Part shown: positions 1 through 8,350 of the stretch, piece by piece | How positions within the stretch are numbered: the first letter of the stretch is position 1 | Layout of the letters: the number at the start of each line of letters is the position of its first letter | NCBI RefSeq assembly: GCF_000213655.1 | Contig: NC_015554.1 | Coordinates: 1,984,001-2,048,000 of the forward strand | DNA: 64,000 nucleotides | Source of the DNA: Alteromonas naphthalenivorans | Lineage (GTDB): Bacteria; Pseudomonadota; Gammaproteobacteria; Enterobacterales; Alteromonadaceae | Reading direction: 5' to 3' | Notes under the pieces: generated by a model | Seen by the model: the letters and a program-made list of their open reading frames with translations, nothing else | What the model was told of the DNA's origin: nothing | Database searches by the model: none | Translations under genes and position numbers: made by a program

Positions 1-29
1 GCAATACGTTTCTTGTGATGTAGGTTTTA

Positions 30-593
30 ATGTCTCAGCAACAACTGATTGTGACCATTTTAGGTTCAGATAAAACGGGTATATTAAGTGAAATTGCATC
101 CACGGTATCAGAAGCCCAGTGCAACATTTTAGATAGTCGGCAAGCTATTTATGGCCAAGAATTTTCACTCACTATGATTTTAGAAGGCTCGCAGTCAGCC
201 ATTACTCGCGCTGAGTGTACTGTGCCTCCCCTTTGTCAGCGTCTCGATCTGCTTTCCATGATGAAACGTACCAGTCACCACGAAAAGCAAAATCTCGATC
301 ACTTATTTCACGTTGAATTCAGCGGCGAAGATACCGCTGGCCTTATTGAGGCAGTGACGGGCTTTTTCGCAAAACGTAACGCATCAATCAGTGCATTTAG
401 ACAAGCCACATACAAAGCGGCCGAGTGTAAAAACGAATGTATGCGATGCAAGTTTGTTGTGAACATGCCCGCCTCGGAAGATTTTGCTGCTCTAGAATCA
501 GAACTAACCGCATTGTTTGAAGAACTCAATGTAACCGGTAAAGTTGTAGACAAACATATTAAGGAATCTAATGAACACGCTTCAAGCTGGTGA
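30..593 (+). CDS. gcvR: GcvR-like ACT-domain regulator of glycine cleavage
   Basis: The 187-residue protein begins with an ACT-type segment (VTILGSDKTGILSEIAS, about residues 8-24) and has a second ACT-like half from about residue 90 (FHVEFSGEDTAGLIEAVTGF). This two-ACT layout and length match the glycine cleavage system repressor accessory protein GcvR, which in E. coli binds GcvA and glycine rather than DNA. It lies directly upstream of bcp, as in E. coli, and overlaps it by 23 nt, so the two are probably co-transcribed. The ATG at 30 follows an AGG three bases inside a T-rich leader. The function is inferred from family and synteny. Confidence 0.85.
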   Translation: MSQQQLIVTILGSDKTGILSEIASTVSEAQCNILDSRQAIYGQEFSLTMILEGSQSAITRAECTVPPLCQRLDLLSMMKRTSHHEKQNLDHLFHVEFSGEDTAGLIEAVTGFFAKRNASISAFRQATYKAAECKNECMRCKFVVNMPASEDFAALESELTALFEELNVTGKVVDKHIKESNEHASSW

Positions 594-1041
594 TAAAGCA
601 CCACAGTTTTCACTTCAAAACCAAAATGATGAAACCATTACGTTATCAGATTACCTAGGTAAAAAAGTACTGGTTTACTTTTACCCTAAGGCGATGACAC
701 CAGGTTGCACCGTGCAAGCACAAGGCTTACGCGACAGTAAAGAGGCGTTAGACGGATTGAATGTGGAAGTAATGGGTATTAGCCCTGATGCGGTTAAACG
801 CTTGCCAAAATTCGCTGAAAAGGAAAGCCTAAACTTTACTTTGTTGTCTGACGAAGACCACGCCGTAGCAGACGCTTTTGGCGTATGGGGCTTGAAAAAA
901 TTCATGGGTAAAGAGTATGACGGCATTCACCGCATGAGCTTTTTAGTAGACGAAAACGGCGTTATTGAACACGTTTTTAATAAGTTTAAAACCAAAGAGC
1001 ATCACACAGTGGTGTTAGATTACTTGGCCGATAACAAGTAA
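571..1041 (+). CDS. bcp: Thiol peroxidase Bcp/PrxQ, single-cysteine form
   Basis: This 156-residue peroxiredoxin of the AhpC/TSA superfamily should reduce H2O2 and organic hydroperoxides in the cytoplasm. The peroxidatic motif TPGCT is present with Cys46. In E. coli Bcp a resolving cysteine follows five residues later, but here position 51 is Gln and no other cysteine occurs in the protein, so it must act as a 1-Cys enzyme using an external thiol. The start overlaps the 3' end of gcvR, and a strong bidirectional hairpin follows at 1115-1147. The family call is firm; the mechanism is inferred from residues seen. Confidence 0.92.
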   Translation: MNTLQAGDKAPQFSLQNQNDETITLSDYLGKKVLVYFYPKAMTPGCTVQAQGLRDSKEALDGLNVEVMGISPDAVKRLPKFAEKESLNFTLLSDEDHAVADAFGVWGLKKFMGKEYDGIHRMSFLVDENGVIEHVFNKFKTKEHHTVVLDYLADNK

Positions 1042-1114
1042 CTCTTTATAAACGTATTTCGTTAGCGGTTTGATATCGAGTTAATATTGATAAAAAGATT
1101 GATGCAAAGCTGAC

Positions 1115-1147
1115 AAAAAAGGCGGTAGTTCACACTACCGCCTTTTT
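1115..1147. terminator. Bidirectional rho-independent terminator between bcp and perM
   Basis: A 9-bp GGCGGTAGT/ACTACCGCC stem is flanked by an A-run on the left and a T-run on the right. It can end transcription of bcp (+) and of perM (-), which converge here. Confidence 0.9.
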
Positions 1148-1175
1148 CGTTTCTATTGGCTTTGTTATTAAGGCC

Positions 1176-2252
1176 CTATTTGCTTTCAGCCACCGGTAAT
1201 CCAGCAGGGTTACTCGACCACGCTGTTATTACTGCTTTTACCAGTGTTGCCAACGGTATGGCAAAGAAAACGCCCCAGAAGCCCCAAAGGCCGCCAAATA
1301 CCAGCACAGCAATAATGATATACAGTGGGTGCAAGCTTACTGCTTCAGAGAAAAGCAAAGGCACCAACAAGTTTCCATCTAATGCCTGAATAATCGAATA
1401 GGCAATAAACAAATACCAGAAATCAGGCGTTAAGCCCCATTGAAACAATGCAACTATAGCAACAGGAATGGTAACTACCGCTGCGCCTATGTAAGGAATT
1501 AGTACAGAAATACCTACCAATACGCCAAGCAAAATAGCATAACGTAAATCCATGAAGGCAAAGGTCACGCACGACACTAAGCTAACAATCACAATTTCTA
1601 TTACTTTGCCGCGAATGTAATTGGCAATTTGTGAATTCATTTCATGGCCAACTTGCGTAATCAACCGGCGCTCTTTAGGCAACAAGTTAGAAATGCTTTC
1701 TAAGAAATACATTTTGTCTTTCAGCATGAAAAACACCATTAAAGGCACAAGCACCGCATAAACTAATAGCGCAGCCACATTGGCAATGTTGCTAAAAGAA
1801 GCTGATATTAATGTCTCGCCTACACCAACAAGTTTGTCGTTTAGCCCCTCCATCATTTGATGAATCTGGTAAACCTGCACGTAGTCTGGGTATTTTTCCG
1901 GCAAGGTTAAGATCCAATCTTGGGCCTTTTGCCATATTAAAGGGGTTTCTTGAATAAGATTAATGCTTTGCCGAGTGACAATGGGCACTAAACCAATCAA
2001 CATGAAAATGACGAGGGTAATGAACCCCATCAATACGATGCCGCAAGCTATAGCACGGCTTACGCCGAATCTAACAAGGTGGGTAACCGGCCAATCAAGT
2101 AAATAAGCCACAATGGCTGCTACTAAAACAGGCATGATAAGCTCGCCCCACAAAAGCAGCGCGGCGGTTGTAATAAGTATGAGTATAAGCAGCATAGCTG
2201 CATCAGGATCGGAAAATTTGCGTCGGTACCAGCGACCAAACACACTGATCAT
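1176..2252 (-). CDS. perM: AI-2E family permease PerM
   Basis: The 358-residue inner-membrane protein has about eight hydrophobic segments and the family core with a long loop between helices 3 and 4 and the C-terminal GLWGFWGVFFAIPLATL stretch typical of the AI-2E exporter (TqsA/PerM) family. E. coli PerM has no settled substrate. A longer in-frame start exists at 2318, but the ATG at 2252 has a good AGGAAG ribosome site six bases upstream and gives the usual family N-terminus (MISVFGRWYRRKFSDP), so I chose it. It is divergent from bepA, as in E. coli. The family is clear; the transported compound is unknown. Confidence 0.85.
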   Translation of the reverse strand: MISVFGRWYRRKFSDPDAAMLLILILITTAALLLWGELIMPVLVAAIVAYLLDWPVTHLVRFGVSRAIACGIVLMGFITLVIFMLIGLVPIVTRQSINLIQETPLIWQKAQDWILTLPEKYPDYVQVYQIHQMMEGLNDKLVGVGETLISASFSNIANVAALLVYAVLVPLMVFFMLKDKMYFLESISNLLPKERRLITQVGHEMNSQIANYIRGKVIEIVIVSLVSCVTFAFMDLRYAILLGVLVGISVLIPYIGAAVVTIPVAIVALFQWGLTPDFWYLFIAYSIIQALDGNLLVPLLFSEAVSLHPLYIIIAVLVFGGLWGFWGVFFAIPLATLVKAVITAWSSNPAGLPVAESK

Positions 2253-2531
2253 AAAAGCTTCCTGAGAAATTTGAAGAATAGGATACGCATCATAGTGTAA
2301 AGACTTAGCATCGGGCAATACACTTTCTATTTAAATCAATCTGGTAAGACGATTTAACAAGCAATATTCAGGTCAAATGCCTAAATAATTGATAAGGGTA
2401 AATTGCACTAAAACTGGCATAAACCTACTTATCTAGGCAGAATGATAAAATTCATAATAAATAATTGAAACTGAAACGGTACTTTGGTGCTCTAATACGT
2501 ATTCCAGTATTGTTCAGTAAATCACAGGTAC

Positions 2532-4001
2532 ATGAAGAAAAGGTTATCTCAAAAACTCTTGGTGCTGTCTTTCCTTATTACAGCAAGCTTGTCGAGTATT
2601 GCGCAAAGCGTGAGTTACACGAATAAAAATGCGCTGCCTGAAATTGGCGTAGTGGCGTCTGACGCTATTTCTTTAGACAAAGAAATGATTGTTGGCGATG
2701 CCGTTATGCGTCAAATGCGCGGGCAAAGCCCGCTAATAGCCGATCCAGTTTTAGACGAATACTTACAAGATTTAGGTAACCGCTTAGTTATTCATGCCGA
2801 AAATGCTAAATTTCCCTTCCGTTTTTTCTGGGTAGATAACGATGCGATTAACGCTTTCGCTTTCTTTGGTGGGCATATAGGCGTTCATACTGGCCTTATG
2901 CGACGGGCAAATACTGAAAGTGAATTGGCCTCGGTACTGGCTCACGAAATTTCTCACGTTACACAACGGCATATCGCTCGAAGCATGCAAGCGCAACAAC
3001 GTTCGTCGCCCTTAGCGATTGCTTCACTTATTGGTGGCGTATTAATTGCCATGGCAAACCCTCAGGCGGGTATGGCGGCAATGCAAGCTGGCCAAGCGGC
3101 TTCTGTGCAAATGCAAATTGACTACACCCGCTCTAATGAACAAGAAGCCGACCGCATCGGTATTGCCATGCTGTCTCGAGCAGGTTTTGACGCCAATGGC
3201 GCTGCCGACTTCTTTTCAATTATGGCTGAAGAGTATCGAAACGTTTCTCGCCCGCCGGCGCGTTTGTTAACTCACCCATTAACTGAATCTCGTATTGCCG
3301 ATGCCCGTTCGCGTGCAGACGACTATCCTTCTCGCTTTGTTCCGGTAAGCAAACAGTTTGAACTTGCTAAAGCAAGAATCATGGCCAGGTACTCATTTGA
3401 ACCTGATTACGCGGTAGAGTATTTCACCGCACAGGTAGATAAAAAGGCTTATCGCGTAAGAGAAGCTTCGCTTTACGCCTTAGCATTGGCGTATATGCGA
3501 ACGGAAGAGTACGACAAAGCCCAAGAAATCATTATGGGTGAATTGTTAACCAAAGATAGCGGCAACCTGTTTTACCTAGACGCCGCGACAGATATTTACA
3601 TTGCTAAAGGCGAGCCTTTGAAGGCAGTGGAAATGCTGTCACCTTTTGTAGAGAACAGCCCACGCAATCAAGTACTGGCGCTTAACCAAGCGAATGCCAT
3701 GATAAGTGCCAGTCGTTACGATGATGCCATTAGCTTATTGAAAGACTTTTTATTAGTGAACGACGAATACCAAATTGCGCACCAGTTGATGTCAGAAGCG
3801 TATCAAAAAGCGAAGCGCTTTTCGCAAATGCATCAAAGTAAGGCAGAAGTGTACGCCCTGTATGGCGCTTATACCCGCGCCGTAGATGAATTACAGTACG
3901 CTTATAACTTTGCGAAAGATGACGATCATCTTCAAAAGCAGCGCATTAGGGCAAGAATAAAGCAATTTAGAGATCAAGAAGAGCGGTTACAGCGTTTATA
4001 G
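2532..4001 (+). CDS. bepA: Periplasmic M48 metalloprotease/chaperone BepA
   Basis: The 489-residue protein starts with a Sec signal peptide (about residues 1-25, ending SLSSIAQS). An M48 zinc-protease domain follows, with HEISH at residues 138-142 and the third-ligand region NEQEAD at 202-207. The C-terminal half, from about residue 290, is helical and TPR-like. BepA degrades or helps assemble stalled outer-membrane proteins such as LptD at the BAM complex. Length matches E. coli BepA (about 487). It faces perM divergently and its last 6 nt overlap the convergent thioredoxin-like gene. Domain order and motifs make this assignment strong. Confidence 0.93.
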   Translation: MKKRLSQKLLVLSFLITASLSSIAQSVSYTNKNALPEIGVVASDAISLDKEMIVGDAVMRQMRGQSPLIADPVLDEYLQDLGNRLVIHAENAKFPFRFFWVDNDAINAFAFFGGHIGVHTGLMRRANTESELASVLAHEISHVTQRHIARSMQAQQRSSPLAIASLIGGVLIAMANPQAGMAAMQAGQAASVQMQIDYTRSNEQEADRIGIAMLSRAGFDANGAADFFSIMAEEYRNVSRPPARLLTHPLTESRIADARSRADDYPSRFVPVSKQFELAKARIMARYSFEPDYAVEYFTAQVDKKAYRVREASLYALALAYMRTEEYDKAQEIIMGELLTKDSGNLFYLDAATDIYIAKGEPLKAVEMLSPFVENSPRNQVLALNQANAMISASRYDDAISLLKDFLLVNDEYQIAHQLMSEAYQKAKRFSQMHQSKAEVYALYGAYTRAVDELQYAYNFAKDDDHLQKQRIRARIKQFRDQEERLQRL

Positions 4002-4487
4002 TGCCCGAGCCTGCAACGCTGCAATTTTGTCTTTTAAGATGTCGGCGGTTACCTCACCTAAAATTTTGGCTTGAACCTGCCCTTTCGGACCCACAATATA
4101 AGTCGCCGGTAAATACGGCGGCTTAGTAATGGGAAGCTGGGTTTCTTCATTAGCCACAATCAAATTTAGCGTAATATCAAACTTGTTTGCCATGGCCTGT
4201 AAATCATCTTCCGGTAGCACGTCGTAATTAATGGCGAATAACAAAGTGTTTGGCGGTAGGTTTTCGCTTAAATGATGTAACTCAGGCATTTCTCTTAAAC
4301 ACGGCGCACACCAGGGTGCAAAGTAATTAATGATCACCCAATTACCTTCTAAATCACGCCATTTATATGTGTCGCCCTGAAGGGTTTCAAAGTCGGTTTG
4401 ATGGTAATGGTAAAACCATACTCCAGCGGTTGCTGAAAGTAACATCACCAATATAATCAACAGCCCTTGCTTCACAGCGTTCGTCAT
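3996..4487 (-). CDS. Membrane-anchored TlpA-like thioredoxin
   Basis: The 163-residue protein has one N-terminal hydrophobic anchor (about residues 7-26) and then a thioredoxin fold with the active site WCAPC (Cys60, Cys63) and a cis-proline region (ITKPPYLPATYIV). This is the TlpA/ResA/DsbE group: a periplasm-facing thiol reductase tied to the inner membrane. Substrates cannot be told from sequence; cytochrome c maturation or protection of exported thiols are family roles. It converges on bepA with a 6-nt overlap, so it is unlikely to share its transcript. A 13-bp tandem repeat lies just upstream at 4503-4547. Confidence 0.85.
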   Translation of the reverse strand: MTNAVKQGLLIILVMLLSATAGVWFYHYHQTDFETLQGDTYKWRDLEGNWVIINYFAPWCAPCLREMPELHHLSENLPPNTLLFAINYDVLPEDDLQAMANKFDITLNLIVANEETQLPITKPPYLPATYIVGPKGQVQAKILGEVTADILKDKIAALQARAL

Positions 4488-4867
4488 TTTTAGCGCACCT
4501 TTTTTGCCGTACTTCTTTACCGTACTTCTTTGCCATACTTCTTTACCAAAAGAGCAGCGTTATTATTTATAAATAATATAAACAACAATATAGATAACAA
4601 CGGTGTGCAAACATGCCTTGCTGCGTATTTAATAGCAAGTATTTTCATGTGTTTGAGAATGAGATTACCTTGGTATTTACGCCAGATTAACCACGTAGTT
4701 TGCACAAGCAGGGTTAATTGCTTAGCATCACCTTTCATTTATGGGGCCTACACACCAATATTATTGCGCTTTTGTCACTAATAAGGCCTTAGCACCTTGA
4801 AAAATAACTTCAAACAAGCAATAGTCAGCGCCAAAATTTGGCAATGATTTAACGATGAGGCGACATT
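4488..4867. other. Divergent intergenic region between thioredoxin-like gene and arsC
   Basis: These 380 bases hold no convincing gene. Two overlapping short frames (4517-4738 minus, 4530-4781 plus) lack ribosome sites and family features. The region contains a 13-bp tandem repeat at 4503-4547 and an AT-rich tract at 4555-4610, and must carry the promoters of both flanking genes. I could not fix a promoter with confidence. Confidence 0.5.
4503..4547. repeat. 13-bp tandem repeat, 3.5 copies
   Basis: Three successive units TTTGCCGTACTTC, TTTACCGTACTTC and TTTGCCATACTTC are followed by a partial TTTACC. They differ by one or two bases and sit within the 5' leader of the thioredoxin-like gene. 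They probably arose by replication slippage. Confidence 0.85.
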
Positions 4868-5221
4868 ATGTCTTCGGTTACTATTTTACATAACCCGCGC
4901 TGCTCTAAAAGCCGCCAAACCTTAGCACTACTTGAAGAAAAAGGTATCTCGCCTACCGTAGTAGAATATTTAAAAACGCCGCTGAGTATCGCTGAACTTA
5001 AAACCTTGTTTGGGCAACTTAACATAGAAAATGTGCGAGACATGATGCGTACCAAAGAAGAAGCCTATAAAGCGAATGCATTAGGTGGTGCAGATATTAC
5101 CGATGAACAGCTTTTTGCCGCTATGGTAGAACACCCTAAGTTAATTGAGCGCCCTGTGGTGATTAACAACAATGCAGCCCGTATTGGAAGACCGCCAGAG
5201 GCCGTACTGGAAATCGTATAA
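4868..5221 (+). CDS. arsC: ArsC-family reductase (YfgD type)
   Basis: The 117-residue protein has the glutaredoxin-fold ArsC signature HNPRCSKSRQTLALLEEKG with the nucleophilic Cys12 and the C-terminal RPVVIN motif. It belongs to the ArsC/YfgD branch of glutaredoxin-coupled arsenate reductases. The placement after bepA and before hda matches E. coli yfgD, a housekeeping paralogue whose arsenate activity is not proven, so a role in arsenic resistance should not be assumed. No arsB or arsR lies nearby. Its stop overlaps the wrbA start (TAATG), which indicates translational coupling. Confidence 0.88.
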   Translation: MSSVTILHNPRCSKSRQTLALLEEKGISPTVVEYLKTPLSIAELKTLFGQLNIENVRDMMRTKEEAYKANALGGADITDEQLFAAMVEHPKLIERPVVINNNAARIGRPPEAVLEIV

Positions 5222-5919
5222 TGGACCCTATTTTAATTCTTTATTACAGCCGCCATGGCAGTACCAAAAGGTTAGCCGATGCTATAGCACAAGGTGCAAT
5301 GGCTGAACTATCAAGCATGGAAGCAAAAGCAGCTTCTGCATCATTTGTGCGACCTGAAGTAGTAGTGCGCAGCGTGGCAAGCCTAAACATTAACTCGAAT
5401 AGTTCAAGTGAGCAAGGCTCAGGCGAAGAAAATGCAGACGCCAGTTTAAAAGAGGCAAACCCTAACGCAGCCCCCACGGTGACCTTACAAGAACTCGAGC
5501 AGTGCAGCGCGCTTGCCCTAGGAAGCCCTACGCGATTTGGTAACATGGCTGCACCAGTGAAGCACTTTTTAGACAGCACCAGTAGCCAGTGGTTAAAAGG
5601 CTCGCTAATTAATAAGCCAGCGTGTGTATTTACATCAAGTTCTTCTATGCATGGCGGCCAAGAATCAACGCTGCTGTCTATGATGCTTCCACTATTTCAC
5701 CACGGTATGGTGATGTGCGGCCTGCCCTACAGCGAGCCTGCACTGCATCACACGCGAAGTGGTGGCAGCCCTTACGGTGTGAGCCATGTGGCCCTAGATA
5801 ATGCGGTCACACTTACCGAAGATGAAAAATCTTTATGTATTGCTCAAGGTAAACGTCTGGCAAACTTAGCCAGTGCTTTGTGGCATGCAAATAACCAGGA
5901 GACAACACATGGCGCCTAA
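5221..5919 (+). CDS. wrbA: WrbA-type NAD(P)H:quinone oxidoreductase with a Ser/Glu-rich insert
   Basis: The 232-residue flavodoxin-like protein has the N-terminal FMN loop (ILYYSRHGSTKRLADAIAQG) and the WrbA motifs GSPTRFGNMAAPVKHFLD, GGQES, HHGMV and GGSPYG. WrbA proteins bind FMN as tetramers and reduce quinones by two electrons, which limits semiquinone stress. E. coli WrbA is 198 residues; most of the extra length here is a low-complexity Ser/Glu/Ala segment at about residues 57-83. The gene is coupled to arsC by a TAATG overlap and overlaps the following DUF2069 gene by 11 nt, so they form one operon. Confidence 0.9.
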   Translation: MDPILILYYSRHGSTKRLADAIAQGAMAELSSMEAKAASASFVRPEVVVRSVASLNINSNSSSEQGSGEENADASLKEANPNAAPTVTLQELEQCSALALGSPTRFGNMAAPVKHFLDSTSSQWLKGSLINKPACVFTSSSSMHGGQESTLLSMMLPLFHHGMVMCGLPYSEPALHHTRSGGSPYGVSHVALDNAVTLTEDEKSLCIAQGKRLANLASALWHANNQETTHGA

Positions 5920-6328
5920 CACGCGTTTTTATCGTTATTTGGCACTGGGTTGTCATACCTTATTAATTGTGTGGATTATTGCGTGGCAGTTTTTTCTTAA
6001 TAAAACGCTAACGTACTCACCAATATTTATTACGCTAGTTTATTTAGTGCCATTACTTTTACCTTACAAAGGCGTTATACAAGGTAAGCCGTATACTCAC
6101 GCTTGGGCAAATTTCGTGGTACTGTTTTATTTAATGCACGGCTGTACGGTGGCTTACGCTGTACCTGAAGAGCGCTGGTATGCAGCAATTGAAATTCTAC
6201 TATGTGTGGGAATGTTCGTTGGTTGCAGTGCGTTTGCGCGTAAACGTGGACGTGAACTTGGCCTTGGATTGAAAAAACTTAAACAAGTAATGCAAGAAGA
6301 AAAGGCGCATTTCGAACAAGGGGAATAA
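5909..6328 (+). CDS. DUF2069 integral membrane protein
   Basis: The 139-residue protein has four predicted hydrophobic segments (LALGCHTLLIVWIIAWQFFL, then two central ones, then IEILLCVGMFVGCSAFA) and a basic, charged C-terminus. It matches the small DUF2069 family, commonly found beside wrbA and hda in gammaproteobacteria. No function is known. I chose the ATG at 5909 because CAGGAGA precedes it by seven bases; an in-frame upstream codon at 5873 would only add residues inside wrbA. The stop overlaps the next start (TAATG), which continues the arsC-wrbA operon. Confidence 0.8.
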   Translation: MAPNTRFYRYLALGCHTLLIVWIIAWQFFLNKTLTYSPIFITLVYLVPLLLPYKGVIQGKPYTHAWANFVVLFYLMHGCTVAYAVPEERWYAAIEILLCVGMFVGCSAFARKRGRELGLGLKKLKQVMQEEKAHFEQGE

Positions 6329-8265
6329 TGATGAAGAGGCTACTACCTATTTCACTGCTGACATTATATGGATGCGGCGGTTCAGGAGGAGATAGTAGTG
6401 TCACAACACCCACCCCATCTTCGCCACCCAGTTTAACCATACAGGGCGCCAGCGAACTCATTGCTGGCGACTCTGCTGATTTTGCCGTTATTGCCCCATC
6501 GGGCACATCAATCACCAGCGTAAATTGGACCGTTAATGCGGTGAGTGGTGCAAGCACTGAAGCAGGCAGTATTGTCCCTCTTGCCTCTCACACCCAAGCC
6601 ATAGGCTTTGATGTTACGGCGGCCGGCGAATACCTTGTTTCGGTTACCGCATCGTTTTCAGCCGGCGAAACCTCTACCCAAGAAACCTCTACCCACGAAA
6701 CCTTGACCCAAGAGCTTAGCCTTACCGTTATTGAAGGTCAGCCTCCTGAAGCCATTTTACGCTTAGGTCACGAAGCCAGCGAAGGTGGCCGCGTTTCACT
6801 GCACGTAGATAACAACAGTTTAAAAACCGTAACGGACATTACCTGGGAACAGCTATCGGGGGCATCCATACCCGCATTTACCTTTGATGACGACGATTTA
6901 TCCTACAACCTTTATTTTCAAGCACCACAAGTCAGCGCCGACAGCATTGCAGAAATTCAAGCTACGCTAGCTTTCGATGATGGTTCTGTTGCAACCGATA
7001 CCGTTCAGGTAGTGATAAAAAATATTGATATAAATTCGGATGCGTATTTCGTTGACGACTCAGGCAGTATTCCAGAAACCGTTACTTCACACATGCAAGC
7101 GTACCGTCCGAATAGCCCCTATGTCTCTGCGTTAGAAGCTTGTGTATACAATAATGAACTAACATCAAGCTGCACCTTTGCCCAACTTCCTCTTATTGGG
7201 CAGCAAACAGAATCGCCTACTATTGATGATATTTTAGATAGAACCTATGTGTCACACCCTTGGATGGGTGAAGCCTTCGAGCAATTCTTACAAACATCTG
7301 ACAGCAGCGAAGATTTGCTACAAATGCTAAGAGCAACCAGTGCGGTTGTAATTTCTTACGATATTCGCCCCTCATTTTATTGGGCCGTAACGGGTGCTAT
7401 TTATCTGGACGCGAATAATTTTTGGCGCAGCCCTGAAGAACGAGACACCATTAATACTCAGCCCGACTATCGAAGCGGCTTTGGTAGTGATTTAGATTTT
7501 TCTATCTTTTGGCGATATGTAAAAGAGGGTGAATACTACTACCCACAAACTGGCTTAGCAGCGTCAACAAGGGCAACCCGCACTCAACAAGGTGTCGATG
7601 CCGCACTAACATGGTTGATGTACCACGAACTCGCCCACGCGAATGATTTCTTCGACTATACAACTTGGTCGTCCTTATCTAACAGCAATACCCCTTTAAA
7701 TTACGTTAACAACAACTCTCCTTTATCTACAGGCCTTGAAAACACCTTGCCACTGACTTCATCGCAACTGCATGCGCTGGCGCAGGTACGCTACGGGGGC
7801 GATGCGGCTAACAGTACACAACGTGCTTATTCTGCGGCTCAAGTAGCTAATTGGTTAGCTAACGACGGTGCAGTGACCTTTTATTCCTATTATACCGAAA
7901 GAGAAGACTTTGCTAATTTGGTCGAGCGCTTCATGATGCTTTATCGAATGGGCGCCAGTGCCGATGTGGGTATATTTTCGGGTGATGCAGTAGACGATGG
8001 TTCTTATAATGTCACTTGGGGGCAACGCGATCGTATTAACGACGACAACCTTCAATTACGGGTAGATTATGCGGTTAGCCGCGTATTACCCTTGCTCGAC
8101 ATTCCGGCTATTCAAGCTGCCATGCCATCACCGACTTTATTTCCTGACGGCAGCACGTGGTTTAATACGGTGAATTTAGACAATGAAGAAAGTGTCGAGC
8201 TAACTGGCGATGAAAAGAATGCGATTATAGAAGCACAAAAGAAGCTTGAGAAACGTCAATATTAG
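6328..8265 (+). CDS. Putative lipoprotein with a zincin-like HExxH motif
   Basis: I do not recognise this 645-residue protein as a named family. It starts with a lipoprotein signal ending in YGC, followed by a Gly/Ser/Pro linker. Residues about 30-235 look like two immunoglobulin- or PKD-like beta domains (each ending in a strand such as ELSLTVIEG and DTVQVVIKN), with a small Thr/Glu repeat ETSTQETSTHETLTQE near residue 115. The C-terminal 350 residues are unlike the rest and contain YHELAHANDFFDY (HELAH at 433-437), a potential zinc-protease signature. The gene is coupled to the DUF2069 gene and converges on hda. A surface-anchored protease is possible but unproven. Confidence 0.6.
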   Translation: MMKRLLPISLLTLYGCGGSGGDSSVTTPTPSSPPSLTIQGASELIAGDSADFAVIAPSGTSITSVNWTVNAVSGASTEAGSIVPLASHTQAIGFDVTAAGEYLVSVTASFSAGETSTQETSTHETLTQELSLTVIEGQPPEAILRLGHEASEGGRVSLHVDNNSLKTVTDITWEQLSGASIPAFTFDDDDLSYNLYFQAPQVSADSIAEIQATLAFDDGSVATDTVQVVIKNIDINSDAYFVDDSGSIPETVTSHMQAYRPNSPYVSALEACVYNNELTSSCTFAQLPLIGQQTESPTIDDILDRTYVSHPWMGEAFEQFLQTSDSSEDLLQMLRATSAVVISYDIRPSFYWAVTGAIYLDANNFWRSPEERDTINTQPDYRSGFGSDLDFSIFWRYVKEGEYYYPQTGLAASTRATRTQQGVDAALTWLMYHELAHANDFFDYTTWSSLSNSNTPLNYVNNNSPLSTGLENTLPLTSSQLHALAQVRYGGDAANSTQRAYSAAQVANWLANDGAVTFYSYYTEREDFANLVERFMMLYRMGASADVGIFSGDAVDDGSYNVTWGQRDRINDDNLQLRVDYAVSRVLPLLDIPAIQAAMPSPTLFPDGSTWFNTVNLDNEESVELTGDEKNAIIEAQKKLEKRQY

Positions 8266-8288
8266 GCGAGAAACATTAGGCGAGAAAC
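8261..8288. repeat. Perfect 14-bp tandem duplication
   Basis: ATTAGGCGAGAAAC occurs twice head to tail. The first copy includes the TAG stop of the upstream lipoprotein gene, so the duplication falls right at the gene's end without changing it. Confidence 0.85.
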
Positions 8289-8350
8289 GCGGTACTGATA
8301 TTAAGGCAGAGATATTATGGCAGAGCAATAGCGGCAGGAATAAAGCTTCG

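Noticed and set aside
4517..4738. Small minus-strand protein with one hydrophobic segment
   Set aside because: It overlaps tandem repeats, has no ribosome site and no family features; chance hydrophobicity from an AT-rich tract is more likely.
4868..5221. Arsenic resistance operon
   Set aside because: The ArsC-like gene is in the conserved yfgD position between bepA and hda and has no arsR, arsB or acr3 neighbours.
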